Shown here in pieces: positions 11,141 through 21,898 of a stretch of DNA of 64,000 nucleotides. The position numbers and the translations under genes were made by a program. Source of the stretch: Marinobacter sp. DY40_1A1 (lineage in GTDB: Bacteria; Pseudomonadota; Gammaproteobacteria; Pseudomonadales; Oleiphilaceae); contig NZ_VCHA01000001.1 of the NCBI RefSeq assembly GCF_016597815.1, positions 682,001-746,000 of the forward strand, read 5' to 3'. The first letter of the stretch is position 1, and every line of letters begins with the position of its first letter. The notes under the pieces are model-generated. The model was not told where the DNA came from. It did no database searches and worked only from the letters and a program-made list of their open reading frames with translations.

Positions 11141-11936
11141 GCCTAAAGAAACTGTCTCCAGAACGCTGCTTGTCGCTCTGGTACTGAGTATCGTGTTCTC
11201 CGTAGTGGTATCAACCGCTGCGGTAATGCTTCGCCCAGCCCAGATCAAGAACCAGAATCTGGACATCAAGACCAATATTCTGGCGGCGGCGGGTATGCTA
11301 CCAAGTGGAGCAAGCGCCGATGAAATCGAAAGCGTTTTCTCCCAGTTTGATGTGCGCCTGGTCGATCTGGATACCGGTGATTATGTAGAGCCGTCTTTCG
11401 TGGATGTAAATGATCCAATGAAATACGACATGTACAAAGCCGCCTCAGACCCAAAGATGTCAACCAAGATTCCGTCGTCTGAAGACAAGGCTGGTATCAA
11501 GCGTCGCCCTAACATTGCCAAGGTATACACCTTGAGCGAAAACGGGGAAATGAAGCGAGTGGTATTGCCGATTCACGGCTATGGCCTCTGGTCTACACTG
11601 TATGGCTTTGTGTCTCTTGAAGGCGATCTGAACACTATTGAAGGCCTTGGCTTCTACGCCCATGCAGAAACACCTGGTTTGGGCGGTGAAGTGGATAACC
11701 CGCGCTGGAAATCCCAGTGGGTTGGCAAAGAGCTTTACGGTGAGGATAAAACCGAGCCCCAGATCCGCCTGATGAAGGGTGGCGTAAGCGCCAACGCAGC
11801 CGATAAAGAGCACAAGGTTGATGCGCTTTCCGGTGCAACACTGACCAGTCGCGGCGTTGAGCACTTGGTCAATTACTGGATGGGTGACCGGGGTTACGCA
11901 CCGTTCCTCAAGAAACTTCGTGAAGGGGAGGCCTGA
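11133..11936 (+). CDS. nqrC: Na+-NQR subunit C
   Basis: This 267-aa subunit has one N-terminal membrane anchor ([20 protein letters not shown]) and a periplasmic FMN domain. The covalent FMN acceptor is Thr236 in SGATLTS (residues 233-239). The GTG at 11133, in [10 protein letters not shown], is preferred over an upstream in-frame ATG at 11097 because it lies 8 bp inside the end of nqrB behind a GGAGG-like site and gives the normal family N-terminus. Flavinylation would need the ApbE encoded downstream in the same operon. Confidence 0.97.
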   Translation: MAKPKETVSRTLLVALVLSIVFSVVVSTAAVMLRPAQIKNQNLDIKTNILAAAGMLPSGASADEIESVFSQFDVRLVDLDTGDYVEPSFVDVNDPMKYDMYKAASDPKMSTKIPSSEDKAGIKRRPNIAKVYTLSENGEMKRVVLPIHGYGLWSTLYGFVSLEGDLNTIEGLGFYAHAETPGLGGEVDNPRWKSQWVGKELYGEDKTEPQIRLMKGGVSANAADKEHKVDALSGATLTSRGVEHLVNYWMGDRGYAPFLKKLREGEA

Positions 11937-11938
11937 TC

Positions 11939-12604
11939 ATGTCTGAAATGACCGCCAAACAGGTTCTTTTCGAACCGATATTCAGTAACAACCCCATCGG
12001 GCTGCAGATCCTTGGTATCTGTTCTGCACTTGCCGTAACTACCAGCATGAACGTAACCATTGTTATGTGCCTGTCGGTTATTGCTGTTACCGCATTTTCC
12101 AACCTGGCTGTATCGCTGGTGCGTACACAGATACCGGGCAGCATCCGGATCATCGTGCAGATGACCATTATTGCTTCTCTGGTTATCGTGGTTGATCAGA
12201 TCCTGAAGGCCTATGCCTATGAAATCAGCAAGCAATTATCGGTATTCGTTGGACTGATCATTACCAACTGTATCGTTATGGGTCGTGCCGAAGGCTTCGC
12301 CATGAAAAATGGCCCCTGGTTGAGTTTTCTCGACGGTGTCGGTAACGGCATGGGCTACTCGATCATGCTGCTGTTCGTGGCATTTTTCCGTGAATTGCTG
12401 GGTGCCGGGTCGCTCTTTGGCGTAACCCTGCTGACACCGGTTAACGAAGGCGGCTGGTATATCACCAACGGCCTGCTTCTGTTGCCGCCAAGTGCCTTCT
12501 TTATCATTGGCCTGGCTATCTGGGGGTTGCGTACCTGGATGCCGGAGCAAGTTGAAGAAGAGGACTACAAAATGTCCCGCCACACCCATAAGGAGGCCTT
12601 CTGA
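11939..12604 (+). CDS. nqrD: Na+-NQR subunit D
   Basis: This 221-aa membrane subunit has about six transmembrane helices and the conserved [14 protein letters not shown] motif, whose Cys helps bind the iron centre shared with NqrE. It starts 2 bp after nqrC, and its stop overlaps the ATG of nqrE. Confidence 0.97.
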   Translation: MSEMTAKQVLFEPIFSNNPIGLQILGICSALAVTTSMNVTIVMCLSVIAVTAFSNLAVSLVRTQIPGSIRIIVQMTIIASLVIVVDQILKAYAYEISKQLSVFVGLIITNCIVMGRAEGFAMKNGPWLSFLDGVGNGMGYSIMLLFVAFFRELLGAGSLFGVTLLTPVNEGGWYITNGLLLLPPSAFFIIGLAIWGLRTWMPEQVEEEDYKMSRHTHKEAF

Positions 12605-13212
12605 TGGAACACTATATCAGTCTGCTCCTCAAAGCCGTTTTCATTGAGAACATGGCACTCGCGTTCTTCCTGGGCATGTGTACGTTCCTTGCCATTTCCA
12701 AGAAGATTGAAGCGGCGACAGGACTTGGTATTGCTGTGGTGGTGGTTCTCACCCTGACAGTTCCAGCTAACAACCTGATCTACAACAACATCCTGCGTGA
12801 GGGCGCGTTGTCCTGGGCTGGCTTGCCTGATGTGGATCTGAGCTTCCTTGGATTGATCACCTACATCGGTGTTATCGCGGCCATCGTTCAGATCATGGAA
12901 ATGATTCTGGATAAATACATCCCGGCACTTTACTCCGCATTGGGCGTGTTCCTGCCGTTGATTACGGTGAACTGCGCCATCATGGGTGCTGCACTGTTCA
13001 TGGTAGAGCGTGATTATACGTTCAGCGAAAGTGTGGTTTATGGCTTTGGTGCGGGTGTGGGCTGGGCTTTGGCCATCGTTGCTCTGGCAGGTATCCGTGA
13101 AAAGCTGAAGTACAGCGACGTTCCAGACGGGCTCCGTGGCCTGGGCATCACCTTCATTACTGTTGGTTTGATGTCCCTTGGCTTTATGTCCTTCTCAGGG
13201 ATTTCCCTGTAA
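12604..13212 (+). CDS. nqrE: Na+-NQR subunit E
   Basis: This 202-aa membrane subunit is the inverted-topology partner of NqrD. The motif [13 protein letters not shown] holds the paired Cys for the intramembrane iron site. Six hydrophobic helices cover nearly the whole chain. The ATG overlaps the nqrD stop, and nqrF begins 37 bp downstream. Confidence 0.97.
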   Translation: MEHYISLLLKAVFIENMALAFFLGMCTFLAISKKIEAATGLGIAVVVVLTLTVPANNLIYNNILREGALSWAGLPDVDLSFLGLITYIGVIAAIVQIMEMILDKYIPALYSALGVFLPLITVNCAIMGAALFMVERDYTFSESVVYGFGAGVGWALAIVALAGIREKLKYSDVPDGLRGLGITFITVGLMSLGFMSFSGISL

Positions 13213-13249
13213 TTCACCCGGTGATTCGGTTTAACGAAAAGGCGAGACC

Positions 13250-14476
13250 ATGTATACAGAAATAATACTCGGCGTGGTCATGTTCACCGTTATCGTTCTG
13301 GCGCTTGTCGCGATCATCCTCGCGGCAAGATCCAAACTGGTAAGCACCGGTGAAGTGACTATCGAAATCAATGACGATCCGGAACATACCGTGAAAACGG
13401 AAGCCGGTGACAAACTACTGGGCACCTTGGCGGGCAGTGGGATTTTCCTGTCGTCTGCCTGCGGTGGCGGCGGTACCTGTGCACAGTGCAAGTGTAAGGT
13501 TCTTGAAGGCGGCGGCGCGATGCTCGCTACTGAGAAGACCCACTTCACTAACCGTGAAGAAAAAGAAGGTTGGCGCTTGTCGTGTCAGGTTCCGGTTAAG
13601 CAGGATATGAAGATTGAAGTGCCGGAAGAGTTTTTCGGCGTCAAGAAGTGGGAGTGCGAGGTTGTCTCCAACCATAACGTTGCCACCTTCATCAAAGAGC
13701 TGGTGCTCAAGTTGCCGGAAGGCGAGGAAGTTGACTTCCGTGCCGGTGGTTATGTACAGCTGGAGTGTGCTCCTTACGAAATCGACTTCAAGGATTTCGA
13801 TATCGAGAAGGAATTCCATGGTGATTGGGATAAGCACGACATCTGGCGCTACAAGGCCATCAATAGGGAAGATACTGTTCGCGCATACTCCATGGCAAAT
13901 TACCCGGAAGAGAAGGGTGTTCTCAAGTTCAATATCCGTATTGCCACACCACCTCCGGGAACTGATCACCCGCCGGGCATCATGTCCAGCTATGTGTTCA
14001 ACCTCAAGCCGGGTGACAAGGTAACAGTAATGGGGCCGTTTGGTGAGTTCTTCGCCAAGAAAACAGATGCTGAAATGGTGTTTGTTGGTGGTGGTGCCGG
14101 TATGGCGCCAATGCGTTCCCACATTTTCGACCAGCTGAAGCGTTTGAACTCCAAGCGTAAGATCAGCTTCTGGTACGGCGCTCGTAGTGTTCGCGAGATG
14201 TTCTACGTGGAAGACTTCGACATGCTTGCCAAAGAGAACGATAACTTCGAGTGGCACGTTGCTCTTTCAGACGCACAGCCTGAGGACAACTGGGAAGGCC
14301 CAACGGGCTTTATCCACAACGTACTCTACGAAAACTATCTGAAGGACCATCCTGCTCCGGAAGATTGTGAGTACTACATGTGTGGGCCCCCAATGATGAA
14401 CGCATCTGTAATCAAGCTGCTGAAGGATATGGGTGTAGAAGAAGAAAACATTATGCTGGATGACTTCGGAGGTTAA
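13250..14476 (+). CDS. nqrF: Na+-NQR subunit F (NADH dehydrogenase, 2Fe-2S, FAD)
   Basis: The 408-aa electron-entry subunit has an N-terminal membrane helix (residues ~5-25). A 2Fe-2S ferredoxin domain follows with Cys71, Cys77 and Cys80 ([11 protein letters not shown]) and a fourth Cys near 112 (SCQVP). The C-terminal ferredoxin-reductase module contains the FAD motif RAYSMANYP, the NAD-binding GGGAGMAPM and the terminal YMCGPPMM. It takes a hydride from NADH in the cytoplasm and passes electrons into the Na+ pump. Length and all cofactor residues are intact. Confidence 0.98.
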   Translation: MYTEIILGVVMFTVIVLALVAIILAARSKLVSTGEVTIEINDDPEHTVKTEAGDKLLGTLAGSGIFLSSACGGGGTCAQCKCKVLEGGGAMLATEKTHFTNREEKEGWRLSCQVPVKQDMKIEVPEEFFGVKKWECEVVSNHNVATFIKELVLKLPEGEEVDFRAGGYVQLECAPYEIDFKDFDIEKEFHGDWDKHDIWRYKAINREDTVRAYSMANYPEEKGVLKFNIRIATPPPGTDHPPGIMSSYVFNLKPGDKVTVMGPFGEFFAKKTDAEMVFVGGGAGMAPMRSHIFDQLKRLNSKRKISFWYGARSVREMFYVEDFDMLAKENDNFEWHVALSDAQPEDNWEGPTGFIHNVLYENYLKDHPAPEDCEYYMCGPPMMNASVIKLLKDMGVEEENIMLDDFGG

Positions 14477-14485
14477 ACCTTTCAC

Positions 14486-15538
14486 ATGACATCCAGTATC
14501 TTTGAACCCGCCCGGGCGGCCTTTACCAGCATCATGATGATGCTGGTACTGGTGGCCCTGGCGGGTTGCTCGTTTCAGTCAGATGAAGAAATCTGGGAGA
14601 TCTCAGGGCCTGTGTTTGGCACCAGCTACCACATTAGTGTGGTTTTGCCGGAGGATCACCAGCGGCTTGAAGCATTGGCACAAGGCATTGAAGAAGCGCT
14701 CGACGGAGTTGATGCGTCCATGTCGACCTGGAGGGGCGACTCCGAGCTGTCAAAGCTTAACCGCCTTGAAGATCAATCGGATTGGACCCCGGTATCTGGC
14801 CCACTTTTTGAAGTGCTGTCCCGGTCGGCAGAGATTTCACGCCTGACTGAGGGTGCCTTCGATATAACTATCGGGCCAGTGGTCAATCTTTGGGGCTTCG
14901 GGCCCGATGCACGGCCTGTAGAGGTTCCTTCTGACGAGGAATTGGCACGAGCTCTGGCGTCAACGGGTTTTGAAACCCTTTCGCTGCGGGCAGATCCGCC
15001 TGCTGTAAGGGCTTCCTCGCCTCAGTATATCGACCTGTCTGCCATCGCTAAAGGCTATGGGGTAGACGTGGTGGCTCGTTACCTTGATAGTGAGGGCATA
15101 AAGGCTTATCTCGTAGAGATAGGTGGGGAAGTGCGCACTCAGGGGAAAAAGCCGGATGGCAGTGTATGGCGGCTTGCCATTGAGCAACCTGCAGAGGGTG
15201 AGGGGCATACCGTAAACCGTATTGTTACTCTGCCTTCAAAGGCGATGGCAACTTCCGGTGACTATCGTAACTATTACGAATCGGAAGGGCGTCGTTTATC
15301 CCATACAATAGACCCTGAAACTGGACAGCCGATTTCGCATAACCTGGCTTCTGTCACGGTGATTGCTGAAGACAGCATGACGGCAGATGCGCTGGCCACC
15401 GGTTTCACAGTGATGGGGTATGCCCGGGCAAGTGCGCTCGCAACGCGGGAGAATATTCCTGCCTATTTTATTATCCGGACAGAAAGCGGATTTGAGTCCC
15501 ACCAGACTCCGGCGTTTTCTTCCTACGTTACTCAGTAA
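14486..15538 (+). CDS. apbE: FAD:protein FMN transferase ApbE
   Basis: This 350-aa lipoprotein attaches FMN from FAD to Thr in the SGAT-type sites of NqrB and NqrC. A hydrophobic signal ends in the lipobox LAGC (residues ~28-31), so the enzyme is anchored on the periplasmic side. ApbE landmarks are FGTSYHISVV, LWGFGPD, IDLSAIAKGYGVD, YLVEIGGEVRTQGKKP and SHTIDPETGQPI. It starts 9 bp after nqrF and is 12 bp from nqrM, so it belongs to the operon and serves its own complex. Confidence 0.96.
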   Translation: MTSSIFEPARAAFTSIMMMLVLVALAGCSFQSDEEIWEISGPVFGTSYHISVVLPEDHQRLEALAQGIEEALDGVDASMSTWRGDSELSKLNRLEDQSDWTPVSGPLFEVLSRSAEISRLTEGAFDITIGPVVNLWGFGPDARPVEVPSDEELARALASTGFETLSLRADPPAVRASSPQYIDLSAIAKGYGVDVVARYLDSEGIKAYLVEIGGEVRTQGKKPDGSVWRLAIEQPAEGEGHTVNRIVTLPSKAMATSGDYRNYYESEGRRLSHTIDPETGQPISHNLASVTVIAEDSMTADALATGFTVMGYARASALATRENIPAYFIIRTESGFESHQTPAFSSYVTQ

Positions 15539-15550
15539 GGGGAGGGCAAC

Positions 15551-15799
15551 ATGGGTACCTTTCTTTTGGTTTTGTTAATAGTGGTTTTGCTGGTGGCCGG
15601 TATGTCCGTTGGTGTTATTTTCGGGCGCAAGCCAATCAGCGGTACTTGCGGCGGTATTGGCGCACTTGGGATCAGTTCATCCTGTGATATTTGCGGTGGC
15701 AACACCCAAAAGTGTGAGGAAGAAAACCAGCGTGTGGCGTCTGAAGCGGTAGCGGCGGATGACCTGGCTTACGATGCTTCCAAGGCTGGCCGGAAGTAG
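15551..15799 (+). CDS. nqrM: Na+-NQR maturation protein NqrM
   Basis: This 82-aa protein has an N-terminal membrane helix and four conserved Cys (TCGGIG, SCDICGG, KCEEEN), the NqrM/DUF539 pattern. It is known to help deliver iron to the NqrD/NqrE centre. GGGGAGGGC lies just upstream of the ATG. It is the last gene of the nqr operon, and sthA begins 67 bp later. Confidence 0.95.
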   Translation: MGTFLLVLLIVVLLVAGMSVGVIFGRKPISGTCGGIGALGISSSCDICGGNTQKCEEENQRVASEAVAADDLAYDASKAGRK

Positions 15800-15866
15800 C
15801 AGCCGCCTGCAGAGTTTGAATAATTACAACTACTTTTCACGACGTAGATAAGGAGTCACTGCGCGC

Positions 15867-17258
15867 ATGGCAGAACATCATTACGACGTCGTCGTTATCG
15901 GTGCGGGACCTTCAGGTGAAGGTGCGGCAATGAATGCGACGAAGCATGGCAAGCGTGTTGCTATCGTTGAAGACAAGCCTACAGTGGGAGGCAACTGCAC
16001 CCATTGGGGTACGATTCCTTCCAAGGCTTTGCGTCACTCGGTCAAGCAGATCATTACCTTCAACACCAACCAGATGTTCCGGGACATCGGTGAGCCTCGC
16101 TGGTTCTCATTTCCCCGGGTACTGCAAAGTGCACAGAAGGTAATTGGTAAGCAGGTAAAGCTCAGAACCCAGTTCTATTCCCGTAACCGGGTAGATTTGA
16201 TCAATGGGCGCGCATCGTTTCTGGACAAGAACCGGCTGGAAGTTCGCGGTAACAAGTCGGTCGAAACCCTGCATTTCAAACAGGTTGTTATTGCTACTGG
16301 CTCGCGCCCGTATTTGCCGCCCGATTTGGACTTCCGCCATCACCGGATATACAACTCAGACACCATTCTTAATCTTTCCCATACACCTCGCACGCTGATT
16401 ATTTATGGCGCCGGTGTTATTGGCTCTGAATACGCATCTATCTTCGCGGGCCTGGGTGTGAAGGTTGACCTGATCAACCCGGGTAGCCGTTTGTTGTCGT
16501 TCCTCGATGACGAAATCTCCGATGCGCTGAGCTATCACCTCCGCAATAACGGTGTTCTGGTGCGCCACAATGAGGAATACGACTCTGTTGATGGTGACGA
16601 CCACGGTGTGGTTCTTTCGCTGAAATCGGGTAAGAAAATCCGCGCAGATGCATTTCTCTGGTGTAACGGCCGAAGTGGCAACACTGATAGCCTGGGGCTT
16701 GAGAACATTGGCTTAACGCCAAATAGTCGGGGCCAGTTGGCAGTAGATGAACACTACCGAACCGAGGTGGATAACATCTATGCAGCAGGCGACGTGATTG
16801 GTTGGCCAAGCCTTGCAAGTGCAGCGTATGATCAGGGCCGTTCTGCTTCTTCAGACATCGTTAATGATGACTATTTCCGGTTTGTGACGGATGTGCCAAC
16901 GGGCATCTATACGATTCCCGAAATTAGCTCTGTGGGTAAAACCGAGCGTGAATTGACGGAAGCCAAAGTGCCTTATGAAGTGGGCCAGGCTTTCTTCAAG
17001 GATCTTGCCCGGGCGCAGATTACTGGTGAAGCTGTGGGGATGCTGAAAATCCTGTTCCACCGTGAAACCCGACAAATTCTGGGTATACACTGCTTTGGCG
17101 ACCAGGCTGCCGAGATTGTCCACATCGGCCAGGCCATCATGAATCAGGAAGGTGAGGCCAACTCACTGAACTACTTTATCAACACCACCTTTAATTACCC
17201 GACCATGGCAGAAGCCTATCGGGTGGCGGCGTTGAATGGTCTGAACCGGATCTTCTGA
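15867..17258 (+). CDS. sthA: Soluble pyridine nucleotide transhydrogenase
   Basis: This 463-aa flavoprotein of the disulfide-reductase family converts NADPH + NAD+ to NADP+ + NADH. It has the FAD motif [28 protein letters not shown] and the NAD(P) motif [18 protein letters not shown]. In [12 protein letters not shown] the second redox Cys is replaced by Thr, the hallmark of SthA as opposed to lipoamide dehydrogenase. AAGGAG precedes the ATG. Placement after the NADH-oxidising Na+-NQR operon links the two in balancing NADPH and NADH, though a shared transcript is only a guess. Confidence 0.96.
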   Translation: MAEHHYDVVVIGAGPSGEGAAMNATKHGKRVAIVEDKPTVGGNCTHWGTIPSKALRHSVKQIITFNTNQMFRDIGEPRWFSFPRVLQSAQKVIGKQVKLRTQFYSRNRVDLINGRASFLDKNRLEVRGNKSVETLHFKQVVIATGSRPYLPPDLDFRHHRIYNSDTILNLSHTPRTLIIYGAGVIGSEYASIFAGLGVKVDLINPGSRLLSFLDDEISDALSYHLRNNGVLVRHNEEYDSVDGDDHGVVLSLKSGKKIRADAFLWCNGRSGNTDSLGLENIGLTPNSRGQLAVDEHYRTEVDNIYAAGDVIGWPSLASAAYDQGRSASSDIVNDDYFRFVTDVPTGIYTIPEISSVGKTERELTEAKVPYEVGQAFFKDLARAQITGEAVGMLKILFHRETRQILGIHCFGDQAAEIVHIGQAIMNQEGEANSLNYFINTTFNYPTMAEAYRVAALNGLNRIF

Positions 17259-17267
17259 CCGGTTCAG
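17241..17267. terminator. Hairpin between convergent sthA and glycerophosphodiesterase genes
   Basis: A perfect 9-bp stem (CTGAACCGG at 17241-17249 with CCGGTTCAG at 17259-17267) encloses the sthA stop codon. There is no T-run on either side, so it may only slow or protect transcript ends. Confidence 0.4.
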
Positions 17268-17269
17268 AA

Positions 17270-18064
17270 TCAGTCGGCGGGTAATACTATATTATCCGCC
17301 TGCTTGTTTTCATTGCGTTCAGGTAGCGACAGGGAAGAGCGTGCGCGGTTATCGAAGAACATGCGTGTGCTTGTTGGGTAATCTGTGATAACGCTGTCTA
17401 TGCCCATCGCTTCGAGCCGAAGCATGTCCTGGATGCTATTTACGGTCCAGCAGGATACGTGCATTTCTCTGCGACGTGCATTTTCCACGAGTTGTGGTGA
17501 GCACAGCTTCCAGTTGATGCATAAATATTCGCAGCCCAACCTTGCAGCCAGCCCAATTGGCCTGGGAAAGCGCCGCTCTGCTACCAGCCCCGTGCGAATG
17601 CGCTTGTTCCTTCTGCGAATTTCCTTCAGAAACCAGGTGTCTGCCGAGGTTATCGCAGCCGTTTGGTAGAGATTCCGGTGTTGAATGATCTCGGTTAGCC
17701 GATTGCAGAGGATATTCAGCCTCGCGCGACTGTCTGACTTTACTTCAAGCTGCAGATGTTCAAGATCCTGAAACTGATCCAACAAATCTTCAAGCGAAGG
17801 GATACCCGCTGGGGAGGGCCATGGGCTTGTGTTATTGCGAGCGTCCATTGCGGCAAGTTCCGCAGCGGTATATTGGGCTACTTCGCCTTTCTGGTCGGTG
17901 GTACGGTCGACTGTCAGATCATGCACCAATACCGGCTTCCCATCTTTGGAAAGTACTAAATCCAGCTCAAAATGCCTTACACCCTGCCGGTAGGCGTGCC
18001 TGAATCCGGGCAGGGTATTTTCGGGGGCCTCACCTTTAGCCCCCCGGTGTCCGTAGACGATCAT
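17270..18064 (-). CDS. Glycerophosphodiester phosphodiesterase (GDPD family)
   Basis: This 264-aa enzyme hydrolyses glycerophosphodiesters to glycerol-3-phosphate and an alcohol. The N-terminal GHRGAKGEAPENTLPGF and ELDLVLSKDGKPVLVHD give the GDPD active site (HR, E-x-D and the later His), and a TIM-barrel length of ~260 fits. No signal peptide is visible, so it is probably cytoplasmic, like UgpQ. Its ATG overlaps the last 4 bases of the upstream DAHP synthase gene (18061-18064), suggesting one transcript. The metabolic link between them is not obvious. Confidence 0.93.
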   Translation of the reverse strand: MIVYGHRGAKGEAPENTLPGFRHAYRQGVRHFELDLVLSKDGKPVLVHDLTVDRTTDQKGEVAQYTAAELAAMDARNNTSPWPSPAGIPSLEDLLDQFQDLEHLQLEVKSDSRARLNILCNRLTEIIQHRNLYQTAAITSADTWFLKEIRRRNKRIRTGLVAERRFPRPIGLAARLGCEYLCINWKLCSPQLVENARRREMHVSCWTVNSIQDMLRLEAMGIDSVITDYPTSTRMFFDNRARSSLSLPERNENKQADNIVLPAD

Positions 18065-19188
18065 TCCGGTGCGTTACCTTTTAAACGTTGGTAAATGGCC
18101 TGGCGCTTTTTCCAGGTGTCGTGGCACAGATGTATATCTTCAAGGTAGGCAGGTAGTTCGTTCATAAGCAGTGCCTGAGGCCCGTCGACCAGGGCTTTCT
18201 CCGGTTTCGGGTGGAAGTCCACGAGCACCATGTTGGCCCCTGCAACCACGCCTTGGGCCGTCGCGTGCATGACATCGAGGATGCCGTCCGGGGCTTTTTC
18301 CCGGGTGCCCACAGAATGGGACGGGTCGACACAGACCGGCATGCGCGTGAGCCGCTTGACCGCGGGCACATGGGCGAAATCCACCATGTTGCGGTGCGGC
18401 TGGCCGGCTTCGGTTTTCATGCCGCGCAAACAGAAAATAACGTTTGCATTGCCTTCACTGGCGAGATATTCCGCAGCATTCAGGGACTCGTTCAGGGTAA
18501 TGCCAAAGCCGCGCTTGAGCAGAACCGGATAAGTGCTTTGCCGGCCAATGGCTTTCAGTAATTCGAAGTTCTGGGTGTTCCGGGTGCCTACCTGAAGCAT
18601 GACGCCCGTGGGCCGTCCGAGCTTTTCAAGGCAAGTATCAATTTCTTCAATGTGGCTTTCATGGGTGATTTCCATGGCCACCACTTTGATGCCGTGTTTG
18701 CCGGCTTTTTCAAATACCCAGGGCAGACAGCCCTTGCCATGCCCCTGGAACGAATACGGGTTGGTCCGCGGCTTGTAGGCACCCATGCGGGTGCACACCT
18801 GGCCATTTTCTTCCAGAGCTTTCAGCATCATCTCAACGTGTTCTGGAATGTCGACGGCGCAGAGCCCTGCGAAAATATTAAGATTCGACTGGTTGAAGTC
18901 GACACCGTTGTAGCTGAAACCTGTTTGTCGGTTGTCGTCCCGGTGGCGGCCAAGAATCCGGTAGTCCTCGGAAATTCGGATAGCACGCTCAACAGCTGGT
19001 AGGGCTTCGATATCTTCTTTATCCAGCGGCTTGGTATCGCCCAACAGGTATATTTCTGTCAACCGCTGGCTGACGCCCTGAATCTCATGTACCCGCACGG
19101 TCACGCCTGGCAGGTGTTCCAGATATTGCATTGTCTGCCGATAGGCGTCGCTATCCAGAGGCGTATTGGGGTGAAGTATGGCTAGCAT
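18061..19188 (-). CDS. 3-deoxy-7-phosphoheptulonate (DAHP) synthase, type I-beta-like
   Basis: The 375-aa enzyme condenses phosphoenolpyruvate and erythrose-4-phosphate in the first step of the shikimate pathway. An N-terminal ~90-residue ferredoxin-like region precedes a barrel with GAYKPRTNPYSFQG, MLQVGTRNTQNFELL, PVLLKRGFG and VCVDPSHSVGTR. These are I-beta features, unlike AroF/G/H of E. coli. Its first substrate link in this window is transaldolase (19705-20673), which produces erythrose-4-phosphate. The N-terminal domain may sense a feedback inhibitor; which one cannot be read from the sequence. Confidence 0.9.
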   Translation of the reverse strand: MLAILHPNTPLDSDAYRQTMQYLEHLPGVTVRVHEIQGVSQRLTEIYLLGDTKPLDKEDIEALPAVERAIRISEDYRILGRHRDDNRQTGFSYNGVDFNQSNLNIFAGLCAVDIPEHVEMMLKALEENGQVCTRMGAYKPRTNPYSFQGHGKGCLPWVFEKAGKHGIKVVAMEITHESHIEEIDTCLEKLGRPTGVMLQVGTRNTQNFELLKAIGRQSTYPVLLKRGFGITLNESLNAAEYLASEGNANVIFCLRGMKTEAGQPHRNMVDFAHVPAVKRLTRMPVCVDPSHSVGTREKAPDGILDVMHATAQGVVAGANMVLVDFHPKPEKALVDGPQALLMNELPAYLEDIHLCHDTWKKRQAIYQRLKGNAPE

Positions 19189-19212
19189 GCTGTCTCCTAA
19201 GTGGTGTTCAGG

Positions 19213-19662
19213 CTAAGAGCGTGCGCTCTCCGCCCGGTGCCGTGCCTGCATGAATTCCCGGTGATTAAGATGCAGTAAGTCAGCGATACGGCGAATAAGG
19301 TGTTCTTCGTATTTGTCGATGCGATCATCAGCAAGGGCAACATGCCAGATGTTCTCCAGCAGTGATTGCTTGGCATCCTGATCCAGCGCCTCGTTAATTT
19401 GCCCGGTAAACTCGTAAAGAGACGTGGCGTCCTCTGCCTGATTCAGCGCAGTGCGCAGGATGTCTTCCGCTTCTTCGCGGGTCAGATTATGAGCTCTTAT
19501 GGCGCAGTCAATGATCGCCTGGAGTTCTCGCTCATCTTGCTCGCTATCCACCCGTGAAAGCTGAACCATCAACGCGGTCGCAGCAATCGCGAGCTGATGT
19601 TCATCGGGTTTATGATGCTCCGTTTCCGGTGCACTAAACAGCTTTTTAAGGCTCTCAATCAT
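19213..19662 (-). CDS. TerB-like tellurite-resistance family protein
   Basis: This 149-aa all-helical acidic protein has a TerB-type core: LAIAATALMVQLSRVDSEQDERE, then a second repeat-like half with WHVALADDRIDKYEEHLIRRIADLLHL. The Asp/Glu-rich helix ends (VDSEQDE, ADDRIDKYE) are the metal-binding-like positions of this fold. Stand-alone TerB-like proteins are common in marine gammaproteobacteria and their function is unsettled; tellurite resistance should not be assumed. It sits 42 bp downstream of tal and 24 bp upstream of the DAHP synthase gene, all on the minus strand. Confidence 0.85.
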   Translation of the reverse strand: MIESLKKLFSAPETEHHKPDEHQLAIAATALMVQLSRVDSEQDERELQAIIDCAIRAHNLTREEAEDILRTALNQAEDATSLYEFTGQINEALDQDAKQSLLENIWHVALADDRIDKYEEHLIRRIADLLHLNHREFMQARHRAESARS

Positions 19663-19704
19663 AATCTGACGCAGCTATTTGGGTGGATTAAAAATACACT
19701 GGAT

Positions 19705-20673
19705 TCAGGCTGCTTTAGAGGCAAGCTGGCGAACCCGGTTTTCCAATTCAATCTGGTCAATGGTAAAGCGACGAATGCCGTCTGCCAGTTTTTCAGTGGC
19801 CATAGCATCTTCGTTGGACTCCCACCGGAAGCGCTTTTCATCCAGAACCCCGAAACCGTCCGTTGAAGAAGCATTGCTGGCTGAAAGCTTGCGCTCCAGG
19901 CTGCCATTGTCGTTCTTCAGTTCCTGCAGTAGCGTTGGGCTGATAGTAAGCCGGTCGCAGCCGGCGAGCATCTCGATTTCACCAATATTACGGAAACTGG
20001 CACCCATAACCACAGTGCTGTAACCATTTGCCTTGTAGTAATTGTAAATTCGGGCGACGGAGAGTACGCCGGGGTCTTCGGCCGCAGGGAAGTGGTCGCG
20101 ACCGCTGTTTGCGAGGTGCCAGTCGAGAATGCGACCAACAAATGGTGAAATCAGAAAGGCGCCGGCCTGTGCACAGGCAGCGGCCTGAACAAAAGAGAAC
20201 AGGAGTGTAAGGTTGCAACGAATACCTTCCTGTTCAAGTATCTCCGCAGCGCGGATGCCCTCCCAGGTGGCTGCAATTTTGATCAGAACCCGGTTGGTAT
20301 CTACGCCTTGCTGATCATATAGCTCTATCAGGCGGCGGGCCCGTTTGAGCGTGGCCTCGGTATCAAACGACAAACGTGCATCAACTTCTGTAGAAACCAC
20401 CCCTGGTATCAAGCTGAGAATTTCCTGGCCTGCCAGAATAGCGAGCATATCCGTAGCCAGAGTTAACTGCTCTGCATCGGAGCCACCCTGTTTACGGGCT
20501 ATGGCTACGGCGCGCTCAAGCATTGGTCGATAAGCATCCGAAGCCGCCGCTTTCAGCAACAATGAAGGGTTTGTGGTCGCATCTTCAGGGCGCCATTGGG
20601 CAATAGCACCAATATCGCCGGTATCTGCCACTACCGTGGTCATGGTTTTCAGTTGGTCGAGCTTGTTGGTCAT
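19705..20673 (-). CDS. tal: Transaldolase
   Basis: Transaldolase moves a dihydroxyacetone unit between sedoheptulose-7-phosphate and glyceraldehyde-3-phosphate in the pentose phosphate pathway. The 322-aa product has the Schiff-base Lys in [12 protein letters not shown], the N-terminal [10 protein letters not shown] and [11 protein letters not shown]. The ATG at 20673 ([11 protein letters not shown]) is chosen because it is the family N-terminus; an upstream in-frame start at 20715 would add 14 unlikely residues. It is expressed away from dusA, probably together with the TerB-like gene. Confidence 0.96.
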   Translation of the reverse strand: MTNKLDQLKTMTTVVADTGDIGAIAQWRPEDATTNPSLLLKAAASDAYRPMLERAVAIARKQGGSDAEQLTLATDMLAILAGQEILSLIPGVVSTEVDARLSFDTEATLKRARRLIELYDQQGVDTNRVLIKIAATWEGIRAAEILEQEGIRCNLTLLFSFVQAAACAQAGAFLISPFVGRILDWHLANSGRDHFPAAEDPGVLSVARIYNYYKANGYSTVVMGASFRNIGEIEMLAGCDRLTISPTLLQELKNDNGSLERKLSASNASSTDGFGVLDEKRFRWESNEDAMATEKLADGIRRFTIDQIELENRVRQLASKAA

Positions 20674-20791
20674 TCGTGTAGTCGTCCCGGTTGATATTTT
20701 TATCAGCACATCCAAATCCCGGATGCGGGTAATGCTTCTACAATAACGGGCTGTAAAGGCAGGAACAAGACAGCAAAAGGTAAGGTTGCGG

Positions 20792-21826
20792 TCAGGATTC
20801 AGGAACCTTCTCGAGAGCCACCTGAATCACCTCCAGACCCGCGCCCGGTTTGTGGGCATTTTCGCTGATGTAGCGGCGGAACTGACGGCCACCGGGCATA
20901 CCATGGAAGAGCCCCAGGAAATGCCGGGACATGTGGCCAAGGAATACACCGCGCTCCAGTTCGCTCTGAATAAACGGGTACATGGCTCTAAGTGCACCGT
21001 GGCGATTCGTAGCAGGGGGCTTGGCGCCAAAGAACTCCGAGTCCACGCCCGCCAGAAGCCAGGGGTTGTGGTAAGCCTCACGGCCGAGCATTACGCCATC
21101 TGTATGTTTCAGGTGCTCATTACATTCTTCAAAGGTTTTTATGCCGCCATTGATGATGATCTCAAGGTGCGGGTATTTTTGCTTCAGGCGGTACACCCAG
21201 GCGTATTTCAGCGGTGGAACATCCCGGTTTTCCTTTGGACTGAGCCCTTCAAGAATCGCGATGCGTGCATGAACAATAAACGTGCGACAGCCGGCGGCCG
21301 CCACTTTCTCAACAAACTCACAAAGGTCTTCCCAGGACTCCCGGCCGTTAATGCCAATGCGATGTTTTACCGTAACCGGAAGGCGGGTAGCTTCAATCAT
21401 CGCCCGAACGGCCTCTGCCACTTTATCTGGATGCCCCATCAGGCAGGCGCCAATCATATTGTTCTGAACCCGGTCGCTGGGGCAGCCAACGTTCAGGTTT
21501 ACTTCGCTAAAGCCGAACTGCTCTGCAAGCCGTGCACAGTGCGCCAGCTCCCCCGCATCACTGCCTCCAAGCTGGAGTGCCAGAGGGTATTCCGCAGGGT
21601 CGTGGCGCAAAAACCGCTCTGTATCCCCATGAATCAACGCGCCTGTGGTGACCATCTCGGTATAAAGCAGGGTGTGCCGGCTTAGCAGGCGAGCGAGGTA
21701 TCGGTAGTGCGGCGTGGTCCAATCCATCATCGGCGCGACGCAAAAGCGCCGGGATGGCTCAAGCCCAGTGTTTTCAAGGGTTGAGAGGTGGTTTTGGAGG
21801 TTTTCTGAAGCTGCGTTTTTGATCAT
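20792..21826 (-). CDS. dusA: tRNA-dihydrouridine synthase A
   Basis: This FMN enzyme of 344 aa reduces uridines in the D-loop of tRNA. It shows [20 protein letters not shown] near residue 28, [11 protein letters not shown] with the catalytic Cys near 106, and VKHRIGI. The N-terminal 27 residues before FCVAPM are variable in the family. The 5' part of dusA is a recognised attachment site for islands and prophages, and here a tyrosine integrase gene begins 344 bp upstream of the ATG. The first residues of this dusA may therefore be supplied by the inserted DNA. Confidence 0.96.
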   Translation of the reverse strand: MIKNAASENLQNHLSTLENTGLEPSRRFCVAPMMDWTTPHYRYLARLLSRHTLLYTEMVTTGALIHGDTERFLRHDPAEYPLALQLGGSDAGELAHCARLAEQFGFSEVNLNVGCPSDRVQNNMIGACLMGHPDKVAEAVRAMIEATRLPVTVKHRIGINGRESWEDLCEFVEKVAAAGCRTFIVHARIAILEGLSPKENRDVPPLKYAWVYRLKQKYPHLEIIINGGIKTFEECNEHLKHTDGVMLGREAYHNPWLLAGVDSEFFGAKPPATNRHGALRAMYPFIQSELERGVFLGHMSRHFLGLFHGMPGGRQFRRYISENAHKPGAGLEVIQVALEKVPES

Positions 21827-21859
21827 TTATTGCTCAATTCTGCCCGTTTTTAGGGTCTC

Positions 21860-21898
21860 GGTGCTACAAGAGTGCTACAGACTCGGGCTTGTAGCACC
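21860..21898. repeat. Inverted repeat between dusA and the integrase
   Basis: GGTGCTACAAG (21860-21870) and CTTGTAGCACC (21888-21898) are perfect 11-bp arms. The element GTGCTACA also recurs directly at 21872. It lies in the 343-bp gap between dusA and the integrase, where arm-type integrase sites or an operator would be expected. The function is inferred from position only. Confidence 0.45.
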